In this document: piece after piece, positions 17,547 through 26,948 of the stretch
Layout: every line of letters starts with the position of its first letter
How positions within the stretch are numbered: position 1 is the stretch's first letter
DNA from: CAYGAG01 sp964347765
GTDB taxonomy: Archaea > Thermoproteota > Bathyarchaeia > Bathyarchaeales > Bathycorpusculaceae
Direction of reading: 5' to 3'
DNA: 64,000 nucleotides
Assembly: GCA_964347765.1 (NCBI GenBank)
Contig: CAYGAG010000004.1
Location: 1-64,000 of the forward strand
Made by a program: the position numbers and the translations under genes
Notes under the pieces: model-generated
Told to the model about the DNA's origin: nothing
Database searches by the model: none
The model's input: the letters and a program-made list of their open reading frames with translations, nothing else

Positions 17547-19250
17547 TAGACATCAGCCTTCGTTGTCAGGGGTTTTGAAGCCTCAATGTAGTGTTTGGTT
17601 ACTGGATAATTCTCATATTCCACGGTCCAATAGTCCCTGAATCTCTTTTTCATGTCATTAGTTATCTGGACAGGTTCAGAGACTTTCACGTCTAGCCACA
17701 TTGTTGTTCCTTTTTCATGTCGCCGTATCTCTCCATTCTTGTTGNNNNNNNNNNTTGACTATATTTCCACCTTTAATTGTGTAGGCGGCGTTTTTCATGG
17801 CTCTTCTCAATGTTTTGTATTTCTTAGAAGGGTCTGTTGTATCTGGGTTTATGTTGTATATGGCTAGGTCTGCATCTGCGCCTATGCCTAGATGTCCTTT
17901 GTTTTTGAGTCCCAATGCCTTGGCTTGGCCTGCTCGGGTTGTTATGGCGATTTCGTAGAGGCTTAACTCTCGATCTATAGAGGGTAGTAGGCTTCTGCTT
18001 CTGGCTCTCTTGTTTATCTTTTTGATAGTGGCTTTTCTAGCTTTCTGGCTCATAAACCAGGCGATGATTCTAGGGTAAGAGGTGAAAGGCCCCCCGTTGG
18101 GATGATCAGTTGTCATGAATATTTTCCATGGATCCTTCGTCAAGAGGGCTAGTTCTAAACCTATGGACCACTGAATGGCATGGACGTAGCTTTTGCGACG
18201 GTATCGGAAGGGCACTATTCCGGAGCTGGTTTCAGTCTCTACGTCGTGATTCACCCATTTGTTTCCAGTCAGTTCGTATAAGGTATACTGGAAAGGACCA
18301 TCAGCAGTCATTGTTGTCGTGTCAGTGAAAATCACTTGGCCCATATCCAAGGTTACATGATTATGAGCGTTGACATAATTCGCGATCTCCTCTGCCCCTG
18401 ACTCGAGATTTTTCCAGTCTGAACCTTTGAAAGCACAGAATTGACAGTGAGTTATGTGGATTGTTGGTCTGTCTTCACGAGCAAGATCTTCAACGCATTT
18501 CATCGTGTCCAAGGCTGTAAGGTAGTTGCCAGGCCTTCCCAAGTTGTTAGTGTGGACGTGGATGGTGTGGGGCAAGTTGAGGAGTCGGTTCGTCCTGCAG
18601 AGTCCGCGAAGGATCTCTCGAGGAGTTATACCGAAATGTGGGACTTGATCATCTAGACTGGTCATGTTTCTGCCCGAACTCCAAGCCTCCAAGCCTCCCG
18701 GGTTGACGATTTTGATGGCATATCCTTTTGTTGCAGTCATCATCCACGCTACGTATCGTGCGCATTCCTCGATCGCTCCATCGCTTAGGTATTCAAGGAC
18801 AAACCACCAGTCGCCGAGGAGGGGATAGCTCCCTTTATCAACCATTGGTGTATCATTCAGTTCTTCATGAGTGTGCTTTGCCTCCAGTGGAGGCATGGAA
18901 GGATTCATTATAGTAGTGTAACCCATTCGAGCGTACCGGTAGCCTGTGGTAAATGTGGAAGGAATTGAATGCCCCACGCCCGATCTTGTTCTCGCCGTCT
19001 TTGGCTCAAAATCCTTGAAATGATCCTCTGGTCTCAATAGTCTTCCTGTGTTGACTTCAGAACCAGCGATGTGACAGTGAATGTCCACCCCTCCAGGCAT
19101 GACAACCATCCCGGAGACATCAATCTGTTTTGCGTTACGTTCATTCACTTTCTCCACAATTTTCCCATCTTTGACGGCGATATCCATCTTTTCGCCATCA
19201 ACATTGTTGATCGGATCGAAAACAAAGCCGTTTCTAATCAGAAGCTCCAT
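17546..19250 (-). CDS. fwdA: Formylmethanofuran dehydrogenase subunit A (interrupted by an assembly gap)
   Basis: FwdA is the amidohydrolase-type subunit whose binuclear metal centre transfers formate onto methanofuran. The N-terminal part reads as FwdA from MELLIRNGFVFDP, with the metal motif GGVDIHCHIAGSE near residue 53 and later histidines in IHITHCQFC and FMTTDHPNGG. Ten Ns interrupt the gene near its 3' end. Beyond them a different frame continues as FwdA: DYWTVEYENYPVTKHYIEAS, then TAA at 17548-17546. The full span differs from a multiple of three by one, so the run of ten Ns is not the true gap length. The gene is probably intact in the organism. Confidence 0.93.
17745..17754. other. 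Assembly gap (10 N) inside fwdA
   Basis: Ten unspecified bases join two contigs. The frame on either side shows the real gap length is a multiple of three rather than ten. Confidence 0.97.
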
Positions 19251-20711
19251 CTAGGCTATCTCCTTCATAGGTCCTCTCCCTTTGATTCTCCTGACTCTTG
19301 AAAGGATTCTTCTCAGAATGTTCTCATCAGAAAGAATTCCGCTAGGCGGATCTACAATCTTCTTGAGAGGCAGAGGCACGTGATCCATGCGATAGGCTGT
19401 TCCAACAGTCTCTATTCCAACGAAGGCTGATGGAAAGACTACATCAGCCATCTTCGAAGTGGCGTTCATGTGAGGATCAATCACGATAAGTCTGTTGCTG
19501 ACGAGGTGTCTTACAGCGTCCTTTGGAAAGTTCGCCACGGGATCTGAAGCAATGACCAATGCTGCGTCTGACTCTCGATTAAGAAGGATATCCATCACTG
19601 ACGTCTCTCCAGGATTGTATCGGGGATAGCCCATCGAGAAGTCTACAGCGTACGGATACCCGGTCTGCCAGGTAAATACGGTGTTTGCTCCGGTTACGTT
19701 GAAGTGTCCTCTCATGGGCATTATCGCGAATTTCGTTCGCATGTTCAGGTCACGGATTAAGGAGAGAGCAGCACTGATGTTTCTTAGCTTGCCCTTGCTC
19801 ATCGTCAAACCCAACCCGAAGAAGAGAATTCCGAAATCGCATTCGATCATCGAATCTGCAACTTCTTCAAGTAGTTCTACTGGCACCCCAGCCACCTCAT
19901 CAACATCCAACTCCTGATCTCTGATTAGAGCTCTTAACGCTTGGAGGAGCTCATAATCTCTGTTCGGTTCAACTTGAATGAATAGATCAGCTACATCTGC
20001 AGACTTGGTTTTTCTCACATCAATGACAACTAGTTTTCTACTGGCTTTGAACATGGTCGGGGGCAGGCCTTTGCGGCGTTGAGTAGTGGGCTCCTCCTTG
20101 GAAAAGACTCTTCTCAAAGCACTCCTCATTTTTTTCCTAGCTATGGAAGCCTTGATCTTTTCTATATACCCTCTCCACGCACTTTTCTGGAATCTTCCCT
20201 TTGCAAAAGTCGTGTATCTTTCTATGTGCCTTGGGTGCGCGCTCCAAGGATTACTACCCCAGTAGATGACTAGATCAGCCCGATGTCTAATTTGACCAAG
20301 TGTACATGAAGGAATGCCTATGTCTTGGATGCTTAATATTGACGGCCCATGGCACACCACGGCTGTATTGTCAATTACTCCTCCGATCTCTTCTGCCAGT
20401 TCCAAGCCTACTCGTGTGGCTTCACAGCTTGTGGAACTCCAACCATAAAGTACAGGATAATTCGCTTCAGCCAATATCTCAGCAGCCTTTTGGACAGCTT
20501 CTTCAACGGACGTCTCCACAAGCTCTCCATTCTTCCTTATCAATGGTTTCTGGAGTCTGTGCTTGGCCTTGTGACTTAAGAATTTTGCTTCACACATGGC
20601 ACAGCCATTCTTCACTTTCACAATCTCATTGTTCCGAACTGATAGTTCGATGTCATCGCATAAGCTACCGCAAACCGGACAAGTCACAGCCTTAACAATG
20701 GCCAATTTCAT
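19251..20711 (-). CDS. fwdB: Formylmethanofuran dehydrogenase subunit B
   Basis: This 486-residue catalytic subunit of the molybdopterin family starts with the iron-sulfur motif TCPVCGSLCDD. The active-site stretch VVCHGPS near residue 118 keeps the cysteine that ligates tungsten or molybdenum; it is Cys here, not selenocysteine. DLVIYWGSNPWSAHPRH follows, where the cofactor is bound. It reduces CO2 to formate inside the complex. It abuts fwdA with no gap. About 130 bases separate it from fwdD, where a TATA-like AAGATTTAATGG lies, so a second promoter inside the operon is possible. Confidence 0.94.
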   Translation of the reverse strand: MKLAIVKAVTCPVCGSLCDDIELSVRNNEIVKVKNGCAMCEAKFLSHKAKHRLQKPLIRKNGELVETSVEEAVQKAAEILAEANYPVLYGWSSTSCEATRVGLELAEEIGGVIDNTAVVCHGPSILSIQDIGIPSCTLGQIRHRADLVIYWGSNPWSAHPRHIERYTTFAKGRFQKSAWRGYIEKIKASIARKKMRSALRRVFSKEEPTTQRRKGLPPTMFKASRKLVVIDVRKTKSADVADLFIQVEPNRDYELLQALRALIRDQELDVDEVAGVPVELLEEVADSMIECDFGILFFGLGLTMSKGKLRNISAALSLIRDLNMRTKFAIMPMRGHFNVTGANTVFTWQTGYPYAVDFSMGYPRYNPGETSVMDILLNRESDAALVIASDPVANFPKDAVRHLVSNRLIVIDPHMNATSKMADVVFPSAFVGIETVGTAYRMDHVPLPLKKIVDPPSGILSDENILRRILSRVRRIKGRGPMKEIA

Positions 20712-20765
20712 TCAGCACATCCAATTGCGAAGTCTTAACTGTCTCAGCTAACCATTAAATCTTTT

Positions 20766-20776
20766 TGGTAACCAAA
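20766..20776. promoter_or_regulatory. Palindrome TTGGTAACCAA upstream of fwdB
   Basis: A perfect five-base inverted repeat around one central base lies about 60 bases before the fwdB start, just upstream of the TATA-like box on the minus strand. It is a candidate operator only. Confidence 0.3.
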
Positions 20777-20840
20777 TAACCTTACATGTTACCGTCAGGC
20801 CGATCAAGAAACCGGAGTAGAATGTGATTCTTCCGATCCG

Positions 20841-21236
20841 CTACTCTCCAAACTGTTCCTGCAGAAGATCTTCCAGACTTAGGATCGGTTTATCTGGGGC
20901 AGGTTCAACTTTTGCCGGAATGCCTTTAAAAGAAGGCATACCGATGCTGTTGGTCTCTGGATCGACTACAGCGTTTGCCCAAGGACCATACGGAATGAAG
21001 ATCATGCCAGAATGGGGAGTCCTTAACGACTTCCTAGCCTTCAATATTACTGACCCGTAGTCGGTTGAAACAAGGATTCTGGTGTTTTCTTTTATTCCAA
21101 GCTTTCTCAAGTCTTCCGGATCCATGTAACAAACCGAAACACTTTCCACATACTCCTTGGACGTTTTCCCCCACTCCTTTCCTACTCCCTGTTCAATTGT
21201 CCTTCCCGTGAGCAATGTTACATTCAGCTTCAACAC
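20841..21236 (-). CDS. fwdD: Formylmethanofuran dehydrogenase subunit D
   Basis: This 131-residue protein is the molybdopterin-dinucleotide-binding domain that completes the FwdB fold. It shows LLTGRTIEQGVGKEWGK near the start, YMDPEDLRKLGIKENTRILV in the middle and FIPYGPWANAVVDPETNSIG near the end, all typical of FwdD. Start choice between GTG at 21236 and TTG three bases later is open; GAGGT lies just before. It comes before fwdB in the same direction. Confidence 0.92.
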   Translation of the reverse strand: MLKLNVTLLTGRTIEQGVGKEWGKTSKEYVESVSVCYMDPEDLRKLGIKENTRILVSTDYGSVILKARKSLRTPHSGMIFIPYGPWANAVVDPETNSIGMPSFKGIPAKVEPAPDKPILSLEDLLQEQFGE

Positions 21237-21334
21237 ACCTCGACCACGAATCTCACGCGTATCATGAAGGCTAACGGATTTTCAGCCTATTTAATCTTAT
21301 CACGACACAGCGAAGCTTTCTGAGAAAACATGTA

Positions 21335-22285
21335 TTAGGGTCTATATCCTCCAAGAACAATGAGAGATAGAGCTGCTGCAATTATGTCAGCTGTAGTTCC
21401 TGGATTCAAGAGGTTGCCTGATCTTCTGAGATCGGAGTCAAACTTCAGGAGACCTGCCTTACCTTTGGTAGATTCAAGTCCTCCCAATTCCAAGACGTTT
21501 GCAGCCATAGAAGACACGTTCTGAGCTTCCTCTGTACCTGCCTTTCTGGCGATGAAAGTATCCGGATATTCAGACAAGACCTTCAGAAACGCATGCACAA
21601 TGCTTATTGTTAGATCTTTGCCCTCTCTGATCTGCTCCACTAGAAAAGGATAGGCAACTTCAAAAGTTATCGGATAATTTTCAACCCATTCAGAACATAC
21701 CCTGTCATACTTGGAAGCAATAACGAATGTATCAAAAAGCCGGATCTTCTCCTCGCGGATTCTGTTGATGGATTCCGGATCGTTGACATCAAGCCTCGGC
21801 GCCCGACCGAGCCCACTTGGATTTGCGATCCTTATTGCCTCGTACACATCAACCGCGTCTTCCGGCGTTGTTGACTTTACAACAAGCTCCAACTTTTCCC
21901 TTATTTTCGGAATCTGGCATGGCCTTTCTTCATCAGCAAGGACCATACCTGCTGCGACAGCTATGGGCGACAACAGGATTACTGTCCCCAACAACGTGTT
22001 TCCGCCGCTCTGCCAAGCATTAATATCCGATATACAATCTCTTATGATCCTCCCTAAACCTACTTCTGCTGCTCTTATCCCCCCTCGTGCAAGCTGCAGT
22101 CCCCGTTCCGCCGCTAGCTCAAAAGATGAGGCTGTAGCAACGGCGGAAGCAAGAAAATGCTCATAACGTGTGCCTTCAAAGCCCACAATCAGATTAACAT
22201 TCCCAGGCTTATCAGCACTTATCTCGAAGAGAATAGCCAACTCCAGACAACTTGAAATATGCTTTGCTCTGTTCCCTATAGCCAT
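21335..22285 (-). CDS. CitG/MdcB-like (triphosphoribosyl-dephospho-CoA synthase family) protein
   Basis: This 316-residue helical protein carries DKPGNVNLI near residue 25, QSGGNTLLGTVILLSPIAVA near residue 93, and a late G.LNPGTTADIIAAALSL segment, the signatures of the CitG family. In bacteria the family makes the prosthetic-group precursor of citrate lyase; no citrate lyase is here. Archaeal members often sit near one-carbon genes, as this one does at the head of the fwd-mch run. A role in cofactor assembly for C1 metabolism is a guess. Confidence 0.78.
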   Translation of the reverse strand: MAIGNRAKHISSCLELAILFEISADKPGNVNLIVGFEGTRYEHFLASAVATASSFELAAERGLQLARGGIRAAEVGLGRIIRDCISDINAWQSGGNTLLGTVILLSPIAVAAGMVLADEERPCQIPKIREKLELVVKSTTPEDAVDVYEAIRIANPSGLGRAPRLDVNDPESINRIREEKIRLFDTFVIASKYDRVCSEWVENYPITFEVAYPFLVEQIREGKDLTISIVHAFLKVLSEYPDTFIARKAGTEEAQNVSSMAANVLELGGLESTKGKAGLLKFDSDLRRSGNLLNPGTTADIIAAALSLIVLGGYRP

Positions 22286-22334
22286 GGCAAGTGCAACCCA
22301 ATGAATATCGTCGTGTGGAAAGTTTTATTAATAT

Positions 22335-22352
22335 TGTGTAAACACCTACACA
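22335..22352. promoter_or_regulatory. Inverted repeat TGTGTA-N6-TACACA between divergent genes
   Basis: A perfect six-base inverted repeat lies directly after a TATA-like TTTATTAATATT (about 22324-22335), between the CitG-like gene and the ECF-type gene. That position, between TATA box and likely start of transcription, suits a repressor site for the membrane protein gene. Confidence 0.4.
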
Positions 22353-22374
22353 GCGATGAACTGATTAACATCGA

Positions 22375-23148
22375 GTGTTGATGTATGTGTCTCTCAAATA
22401 CGTCACCAATACCGTATTTTTAGCATTGGCCGGTGTTTGGACTGCCTTACTGCTGGCAAGCGCCTTACTCCCCGCATACCCAATCTTGGGAACCTCAGCG
22501 ATGATTACATTTTCAAGTATCTTGCTTGCAGGTCTGACTGCTCCTTTGATCGGTCCATTGTGGGGTACGCTTGCTGGCTTTGTCTTCGGTTGGCTTGTTC
22601 CGTATGTAAATCCCGCAACATCAATGGGTTTACTTACCTTTCTAGGTCCAACTGCGACAGTCTTAATGAGTGGGCTTGTACTGTTTGACAGATGGAAAGA
22701 AGCAGCACTGATCTTTGTTGTTCAGATGGTGATCTGGTTCATTCATCCGTTTGCATGGTATGAGCTTATGCCAATCATAACATGGCAGTCATGGCTTGTA
22801 GCGGTTTTCATTTTCGTGCCTCCAATAAGAAGATGGATCATCAACTCTGTGAAGGCTAGAAACCCGGCAAATCTGCCAATGGCCATATGGTGTCTCGCTT
22901 GGATTGGAAGGATAGGAGGCGATGTCATGACCAGCAACAACAACGCCGTTTGGATCCTAGGATGGGGGACTCCAGAGATGTATCCGTTCTGGGCACCTCT
23001 GACAATATACTATGCTATTGCAGATTCCTTAAACTGCCTGGCAGGAGCAATCATCGGTACAGCAGTCCTTCTAGCCCTCAAAAGAGCGAATATAAAGACA
23101 CTTGCCCTAGACTTCCTAGTAGCGAAAAAGCAAAAACAAACAAAATGA
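22375..23148 (+). CDS. Integral membrane protein, ECF S-component-like
   Basis: This 257-residue protein has about six membrane helices. Glycine-rich segments such as LTAPLIGPLWGTLAGFVFGW near residue 57 resemble ECF S components, and the C-terminal tail is lysine-rich (AKKQKQTK). GTG, TTG and ATG occur in series at the start (22375, 22378, 22381); ATG is as likely as the first. It is divergent from the CitG-like gene and shares its short control region, which holds an inverted repeat. The substrate is unknown. Confidence 0.65.
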   Translation: MLMYVSLKYVTNTVFLALAGVWTALLLASALLPAYPILGTSAMITFSSILLAGLTAPLIGPLWGTLAGFVFGWLVPYVNPATSMGLLTFLGPTATVLMSGLVLFDRWKEAALIFVVQMVIWFIHPFAWYELMPIITWQSWLVAVFIFVPPIRRWIINSVKARNPANLPMAIWCLAWIGRIGGDVMTSNNNAVWILGWGTPEMYPFWAPLTIYYAIADSLNCLAGAIIGTAVLLALKRANIKTLALDFLVAKKQKQTK

Positions 23149-23179
23149 CGCTTCTTCACTAGTAGCTAGGAGATATCAG

Positions 23180-24193
23180 ATGAAAGCAAGAGAAGGGGAT
23201 CTCATCGAGATTAAGACTGGACCCATTTTTGATGTTAAAGGTCTGGTTCATCCTCCAAGCAGAATAATTGCCTTCCCCCGATTCATCCCTGATACATCTG
23301 GCGATCGCAAGAACAAATACTCAGCATACAGAAAAGTCTATTCGCTTCCTGAACGGTTTGAGTTTCTGGAACAACAATTCCCTCATTATGTAGTGAATGA
23401 CTGCATTTTTGATGAAAAGCTCTGCGAGGTTCCCATGGATGCAGTCAAGAGACACTATGAGCCTACGGAGATCTTACAGGGACTTCGCAGTTCTAGTGAT
23501 TTGGATTCACTACAAGACATGGCCGTGCGGTTAGCCAAAGCTGTGAAAGAGACCGCGGACATTCCTTGGGAAGCTATTGGCATTTCGGGCTCAATTATGG
23601 TGGGACTTCACAAGTCAGATTCTGATCTCGATCCTATCGTTTACGGTTCGGAAAACTGCCAGAAAGTTCACACCATTCTGAAGGAGTTATTGAAGGAAAA
23701 ACATGGACTTTTCAGGCCCTACGCTCAGAGAGGTTTGAAGGACTTGTTCGATTTCCGTTCGAAAGACACCCTGATGAGCTACGAGGACTTCGCTAGAATC
23801 GAATCTAGAAAGGTGATGCAGGGAAGATTCTCAGTGAGGGATTATTTTTTTCGTTTCGTGAAGGATTGGAGTGAAATTGACGAGAAGTACGGGGATATCT
23901 ACTATGTGAATGTCGGCTACGCGAGAGTCAAGGCTACAGTTGTGGACGATTCAGAGTCGATATTCACACCATGCATGTACAGAATAGGTGATGTACGTCT
24001 TCTTGAAGGTTCACAAGTAGGACCAATAAGAGAGATTGCATCTTTTCGTGGCAGATTCTGTGAACAGGCCAAAGAAGGCGAAGAGGTCCTTGTGCAAGGA
24101 AAAGTTGAGCGTGTTAGACACAAAAGGGGAGATCTTGAGTATTTCAGACTCTTACTCGGGAGTAAGCCATCAGACTTCATGATATTGGCTTAG
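23180..24193 (+). CDS. Predicted nucleotidyltransferase, paralogue 1
   Basis: This 337-residue protein shows the polymerase-beta-type signature GISGSIMVGLHKSDSDLD around residue 136, i.e. G-S followed by D-x-D metal ligands. An N-terminal module (residues 1-75, with VHPPSRIIAFPRF) and a C-terminal beta-rich module (YARVKATVVDDSESIFTPCM onward) are shared with the two genes that follow on the other strand. The family resembles archaeal COG1665-type predicted nucleotidyltransferases; substrate unknown. Its 3' end overlaps the 3' end of paralogue 2 by 17 bases. Confidence 0.75.
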   Translation: MKAREGDLIEIKTGPIFDVKGLVHPPSRIIAFPRFIPDTSGDRKNKYSAYRKVYSLPERFEFLEQQFPHYVVNDCIFDEKLCEVPMDAVKRHYEPTEILQGLRSSSDLDSLQDMAVRLAKAVKETADIPWEAIGISGSIMVGLHKSDSDLDPIVYGSENCQKVHTILKELLKEKHGLFRPYAQRGLKDLFDFRSKDTLMSYEDFARIESRKVMQGRFSVRDYFFRFVKDWSEIDEKYGDIYYVNVGYARVKATVVDDSESIFTPCMYRIGDVRLLEGSQVGPIREIASFRGRFCEQAKEGEEVLVQGKVERVRHKRGDLEYFRLLLGSKPSDFMILA

Positions 24194-25265
24194 CTTGAGA
24201 TGCAATCTTCAATACTTGCTCATAATATCTTGGACAATAGGTTAGCGTGACTTGATAGGAGTTTCCTTCAGGAGCCTTTGTTTCTTCAAGGTTGCCTTCT
24301 ACGACGATCACTTCATCGTCACAAGCTTGCATTCTAAATTCCTCTAGATAAGAAACAATCCGGTTCGTTTCAGTGGCGAACTCTGGGCCTTTCAGAACCT
24401 TCAGTGGTTCGATGCCGTAGATGGAAGGAATGAATGGAGCGTCTCTATCATCAATAACACGTGCAAGCATTTTGGTCCAACCTTTTGGCACAATTTTCGT
24501 GTTAGTATCATATTCGCTCTTGATCTCCTTCCAATCTTTCACTGGCTCGAATTCTGTCTTGATTACTCTCTCACTTTTTTCATCGTTAAACTGGGCGTAA
24601 ATCATCTTTCTCTGCTGATGCCACGCATACTCTTTGAGGCTGCAATTCCGGAATTTCCAACGCTTTCCCTTAATTGACTCATCAGCTTCGAACTCATTCT
24701 TGAGCACTGAAGACCTACTTTTATACAGTTCCTGGAGAGTTCCATATAACTCGCCTAGGTTTTGACTGCCATAGACCGTGAGGTCTATGTCGGAGAGATT
24801 CGGGTGGTGGAAACCATGCAGCATGGAGCCAAAAACGCCGAAATCTCTCTTGGACAAACCAGAATGGTCTGTGATGAAATCCAGAACGTCTTGGAGAGCT
24901 GTTAGAAGCTCGTCTTCGGGATCAGCTTCTGTCAATGTTTCGAGCTTTTCGTCCGGTCTTCGCACCTCCAAGATATCACGGTCGCGAACCCCTAACACTT
25001 TTGTGCCGACCATCTCATGGGTGATCGTGTATTTGGGAAAACTCTTTGTGATGAACTTCCAGCCTTCATCCTCGTAGAACTTATAGTAGAGATTTTTCCC
25101 CATGTTTCTTGGCGCCTTTGGATTGTCCGATTTGAAGATTCCTTTGGATGCATATTCAGCATCACAAATCCGAGCGCTTCGTGGATGAGAATATCCTAAG
25201 ACCCGAAAGATCAGATCTTCTCCTGTGATTATTGCATCTCGATCTCTAAGCCTTAGATGGGCCAA
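24177..25265 (-). CDS. Predicted nucleotidyltransferase, paralogue 2
   Basis: This 362-residue protein carries FGVFGSMLHGFHHPNLSDID near residue 146, the nucleotidyltransferase core with Gly-Ser and the Asp pair. N-terminal DRDAIITGEDLIFRVLGYSH and the C-terminal DDRDAPFIPSIYGIEPLKVL module match its neighbours at low identity. The TTG start follows GAGGATG and overlaps the end of paralogue 3 by 13 bases, so these two are translationally linked. The catalytic residues look intact. Confidence 0.75.
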   Translation of the reverse strand: MAHLRLRDRDAIITGEDLIFRVLGYSHPRSARICDAEYASKGIFKSDNPKAPRNMGKNLYYKFYEDEGWKFITKSFPKYTITHEMVGTKVLGVRDRDILEVRRPDEKLETLTEADPEDELLTALQDVLDFITDHSGLSKRDFGVFGSMLHGFHHPNLSDIDLTVYGSQNLGELYGTLQELYKSRSSVLKNEFEADESIKGKRWKFRNCSLKEYAWHQQRKMIYAQFNDEKSERVIKTEFEPVKDWKEIKSEYDTNTKIVPKGWTKMLARVIDDRDAPFIPSIYGIEPLKVLKGPEFATETNRIVSYLEEFRMQACDDEVIVVEGNLEETKAPEGNSYQVTLTYCPRYYEQVLKIASQAKPIS

Positions 25266-26281
25266 ACATGTTCATCCTCATTCATTCCTGTTCCAACAAC
25301 AACTTGGTGGAATATCTTACCTGTTTCGATGTTTTCAACCTGCTCCAGCATTCCAGAAACCCCAACGTCGTCTCCTCGTCTAGCGATATTCCTGTAGCAA
25401 CCGATCATCGAAACCACTCGTCTAGGAATCTTGCCTTCGGGTATTGTTGAGGCTGAATTTCTAGGTTTATAGTTTCCAATCTTGTAGATTGCTGGCCGAA
25501 ACATGGCTTGGCCGTCGTCTGTGACCCTGCACCTGAGCTTCACAGGCTTGATTGGTATGTACTTGTGCGTGCCGTATTCTGAATGGGTTTCTTCAGGTTT
25601 CCTTACTGCGTTATGCATGAAGATTTTGCCTTCATATCGGCCTCGGTAGTGTCTTGCGGCATCTAGCTGATTTGTGATTACATATTCCACGACTCCTTCT
25701 CTGACAAGCCTGTCGAGTGCCTTCTCCAATCTGCGAAAGCTTTCTGCCCCGTAGACGACAAGGTCAATATCAGACAGAAGGGAGTGCATATCCAAGGCAA
25801 TGGAACCATGGACCCCGAAGTCTTCAATGTGTAGACCGGCTTGGTTGGACATCAGTTCAATAAGTTTGACCGTTTTCTCTTGAAGACTATCCCTGTCTTC
25901 CTTTTCTAGTAGGAGAGAAAGGCATTGTCTGGGAACGTAAACTCTCTCTATGTAATCCAGAGGGGTGCTGATGACTTCCTTCTCTCTGAAGTGGCAGAAA
26001 TAAACGTATTCGGGAAAGTGGTCTCGGAAGGTCTTCAAAAAGATCTGATAGTTCTTTGCTGTGTAGAGTTTCTCAGCTCGGAATAGCTTCAGTCCTTTGT
26101 AGTCCCACGTTCTTTTAAGAAATCGGATGTTGAAAAGTTCTTTGAATCTCAGGGGAATGTACTTCAAGAAGGAGAAAACTCGGTCTTCGGGATGATCATA
26201 TCCGAAGACGTTGAATATGAAACCTTCTTTTGTTGTGTATGTATCTCCATCCGTTGGAGTCCAGTGGTCGGGAATCGTCGT
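25253..26281 (-). CDS. Predicted nucleotidyltransferase, paralogue 3, with apparent ACG start
   Basis: The core GVHGSIALDMHSLLSDIDLV resembles the two adjacent paralogues. The first ordinary start is TTG at 26167, but coding similarity goes 38 codons further up: GFIFNVFGYDHPEDR there matches DLIFRVLGYSHPRSA of paralogue 2. That upstream part has no ATG, GTG or TTG before a TGA. Its first codon is ACG (26281-26279), and AAGGTG lies seven bases before it. The 342-residue product from ACG has the same length as its paralogues. Initiation at ACG or a sequence error at that base are the two readings. Confidence 0.65.
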   Translation of the reverse strand, partial: TTIPDHWTPTDGDTYTTKEGFIFNVFGYDHPEDRVFSFLKYIPLRFKELFNIRFLKRTWDYKGLKLFRAEKLYTAKNYQIFLKTFRDHFPEYVYFCHFREKEVISTPLDYIERVYVPRQCLSLLLEKEDRDSLQEKTVKLIELMSNQAGLHIEDFGVHGSIALDMHSLLSDIDLVVYGAESFRRLEKALDRLVREGVVEYVITNQLDAARHYRGRYEGKIFMHNAVRKPEETHSEYGTHKYIPIKPVKLRCRVTDDGQAMFRPAIYKIGNYKPRNSASTIPEGKIPRRVVSMIGCYRNIARRGDDVGVSGMLEQVENIETGKIFHQVVVGTGMNEDEHVWPI

Positions 26282-26381
26282 TCAGAAGCACCTTGAAGAG
26301 CATTCCACTCGGTCGTTAAAAAAAGCTACTGCTTCCGGCGCGATTCGAAACGTTTAAGACTGAATTGCAGGCATTTAGTCT

Positions 26382-26885
26382 GTGGTCGAAGTGGAACTAC
26401 ATCCCTATGTAGTCTTTCTTCCAACAGAGCATAAAACCAAGATGCTTGGTGCGATATTTGGCTCAAGAGCAGCTGTCGATGTCCTGAAGTTCTCACTCGA
26501 TCAAGGCATCTCGAACAGAATCTATCAGAAAGATTTGGTTGAGAAGCTTGATTATTCAAATAAGACTATCATTGGAAATCTGAAGACTCTTACTGGACTT
26601 GGTGTTCTCTCAGAGGAGATGGAGAAAAAGGAAAGAGGCGGTCGTACAGTATGGGTCAAAGCCTACGAGTTCTCAGACATAGGTAAATGGTTTGCTTTAC
26701 TACTGGCTGAAGAGCGAGATCTATCTCAAAGGGAGAAGGCAGAAATACTGAGAAACATCTTCAAAACGTATATAAGATGGGTCAAGGACCTATCGGAAAA
26801 ATTGTGTGTAGACAAAGAGAGTCTAGTGAAGACTTTCATGAAAGAAATAGGCAGTCCAGTGGGTGACACCTTGAAAGCAAGGTAG
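26382..26885 (+). CDS. Winged-helix transcriptional regulator
   Basis: This 167-residue protein starts at GTG. Residues about 25-95 form a winged helix: SRAAVDVLKFSLDQG, then KDLVEKLDYSNKTIIGNLKT as the recognition helix, then a wing with ERGGRTVWV. The C-terminal 70 residues are helical and could be a dimer or sensor part. It has no partner on its strand and lies between the nucleotidyltransferases and the cdv operon. Confidence 0.7.
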   Translation: MVEVELHPYVVFLPTEHKTKMLGAIFGSRAAVDVLKFSLDQGISNRIYQKDLVEKLDYSNKTIIGNLKTLTGLGVLSEEMEKKERGGRTVWVKAYEFSDIGKWFALLLAEERDLSQREKAEILRNIFKTYIRWVKDLSEKLCVDKESLVKTFMKEIGSPVGDTLKAR

Positions 26886-26948
26886 ACTGCGCTTGTTCTC
26901 AGGATGAACTCATAGGAGAATGAAGCCATATCCATTAGCCAATTGTGG

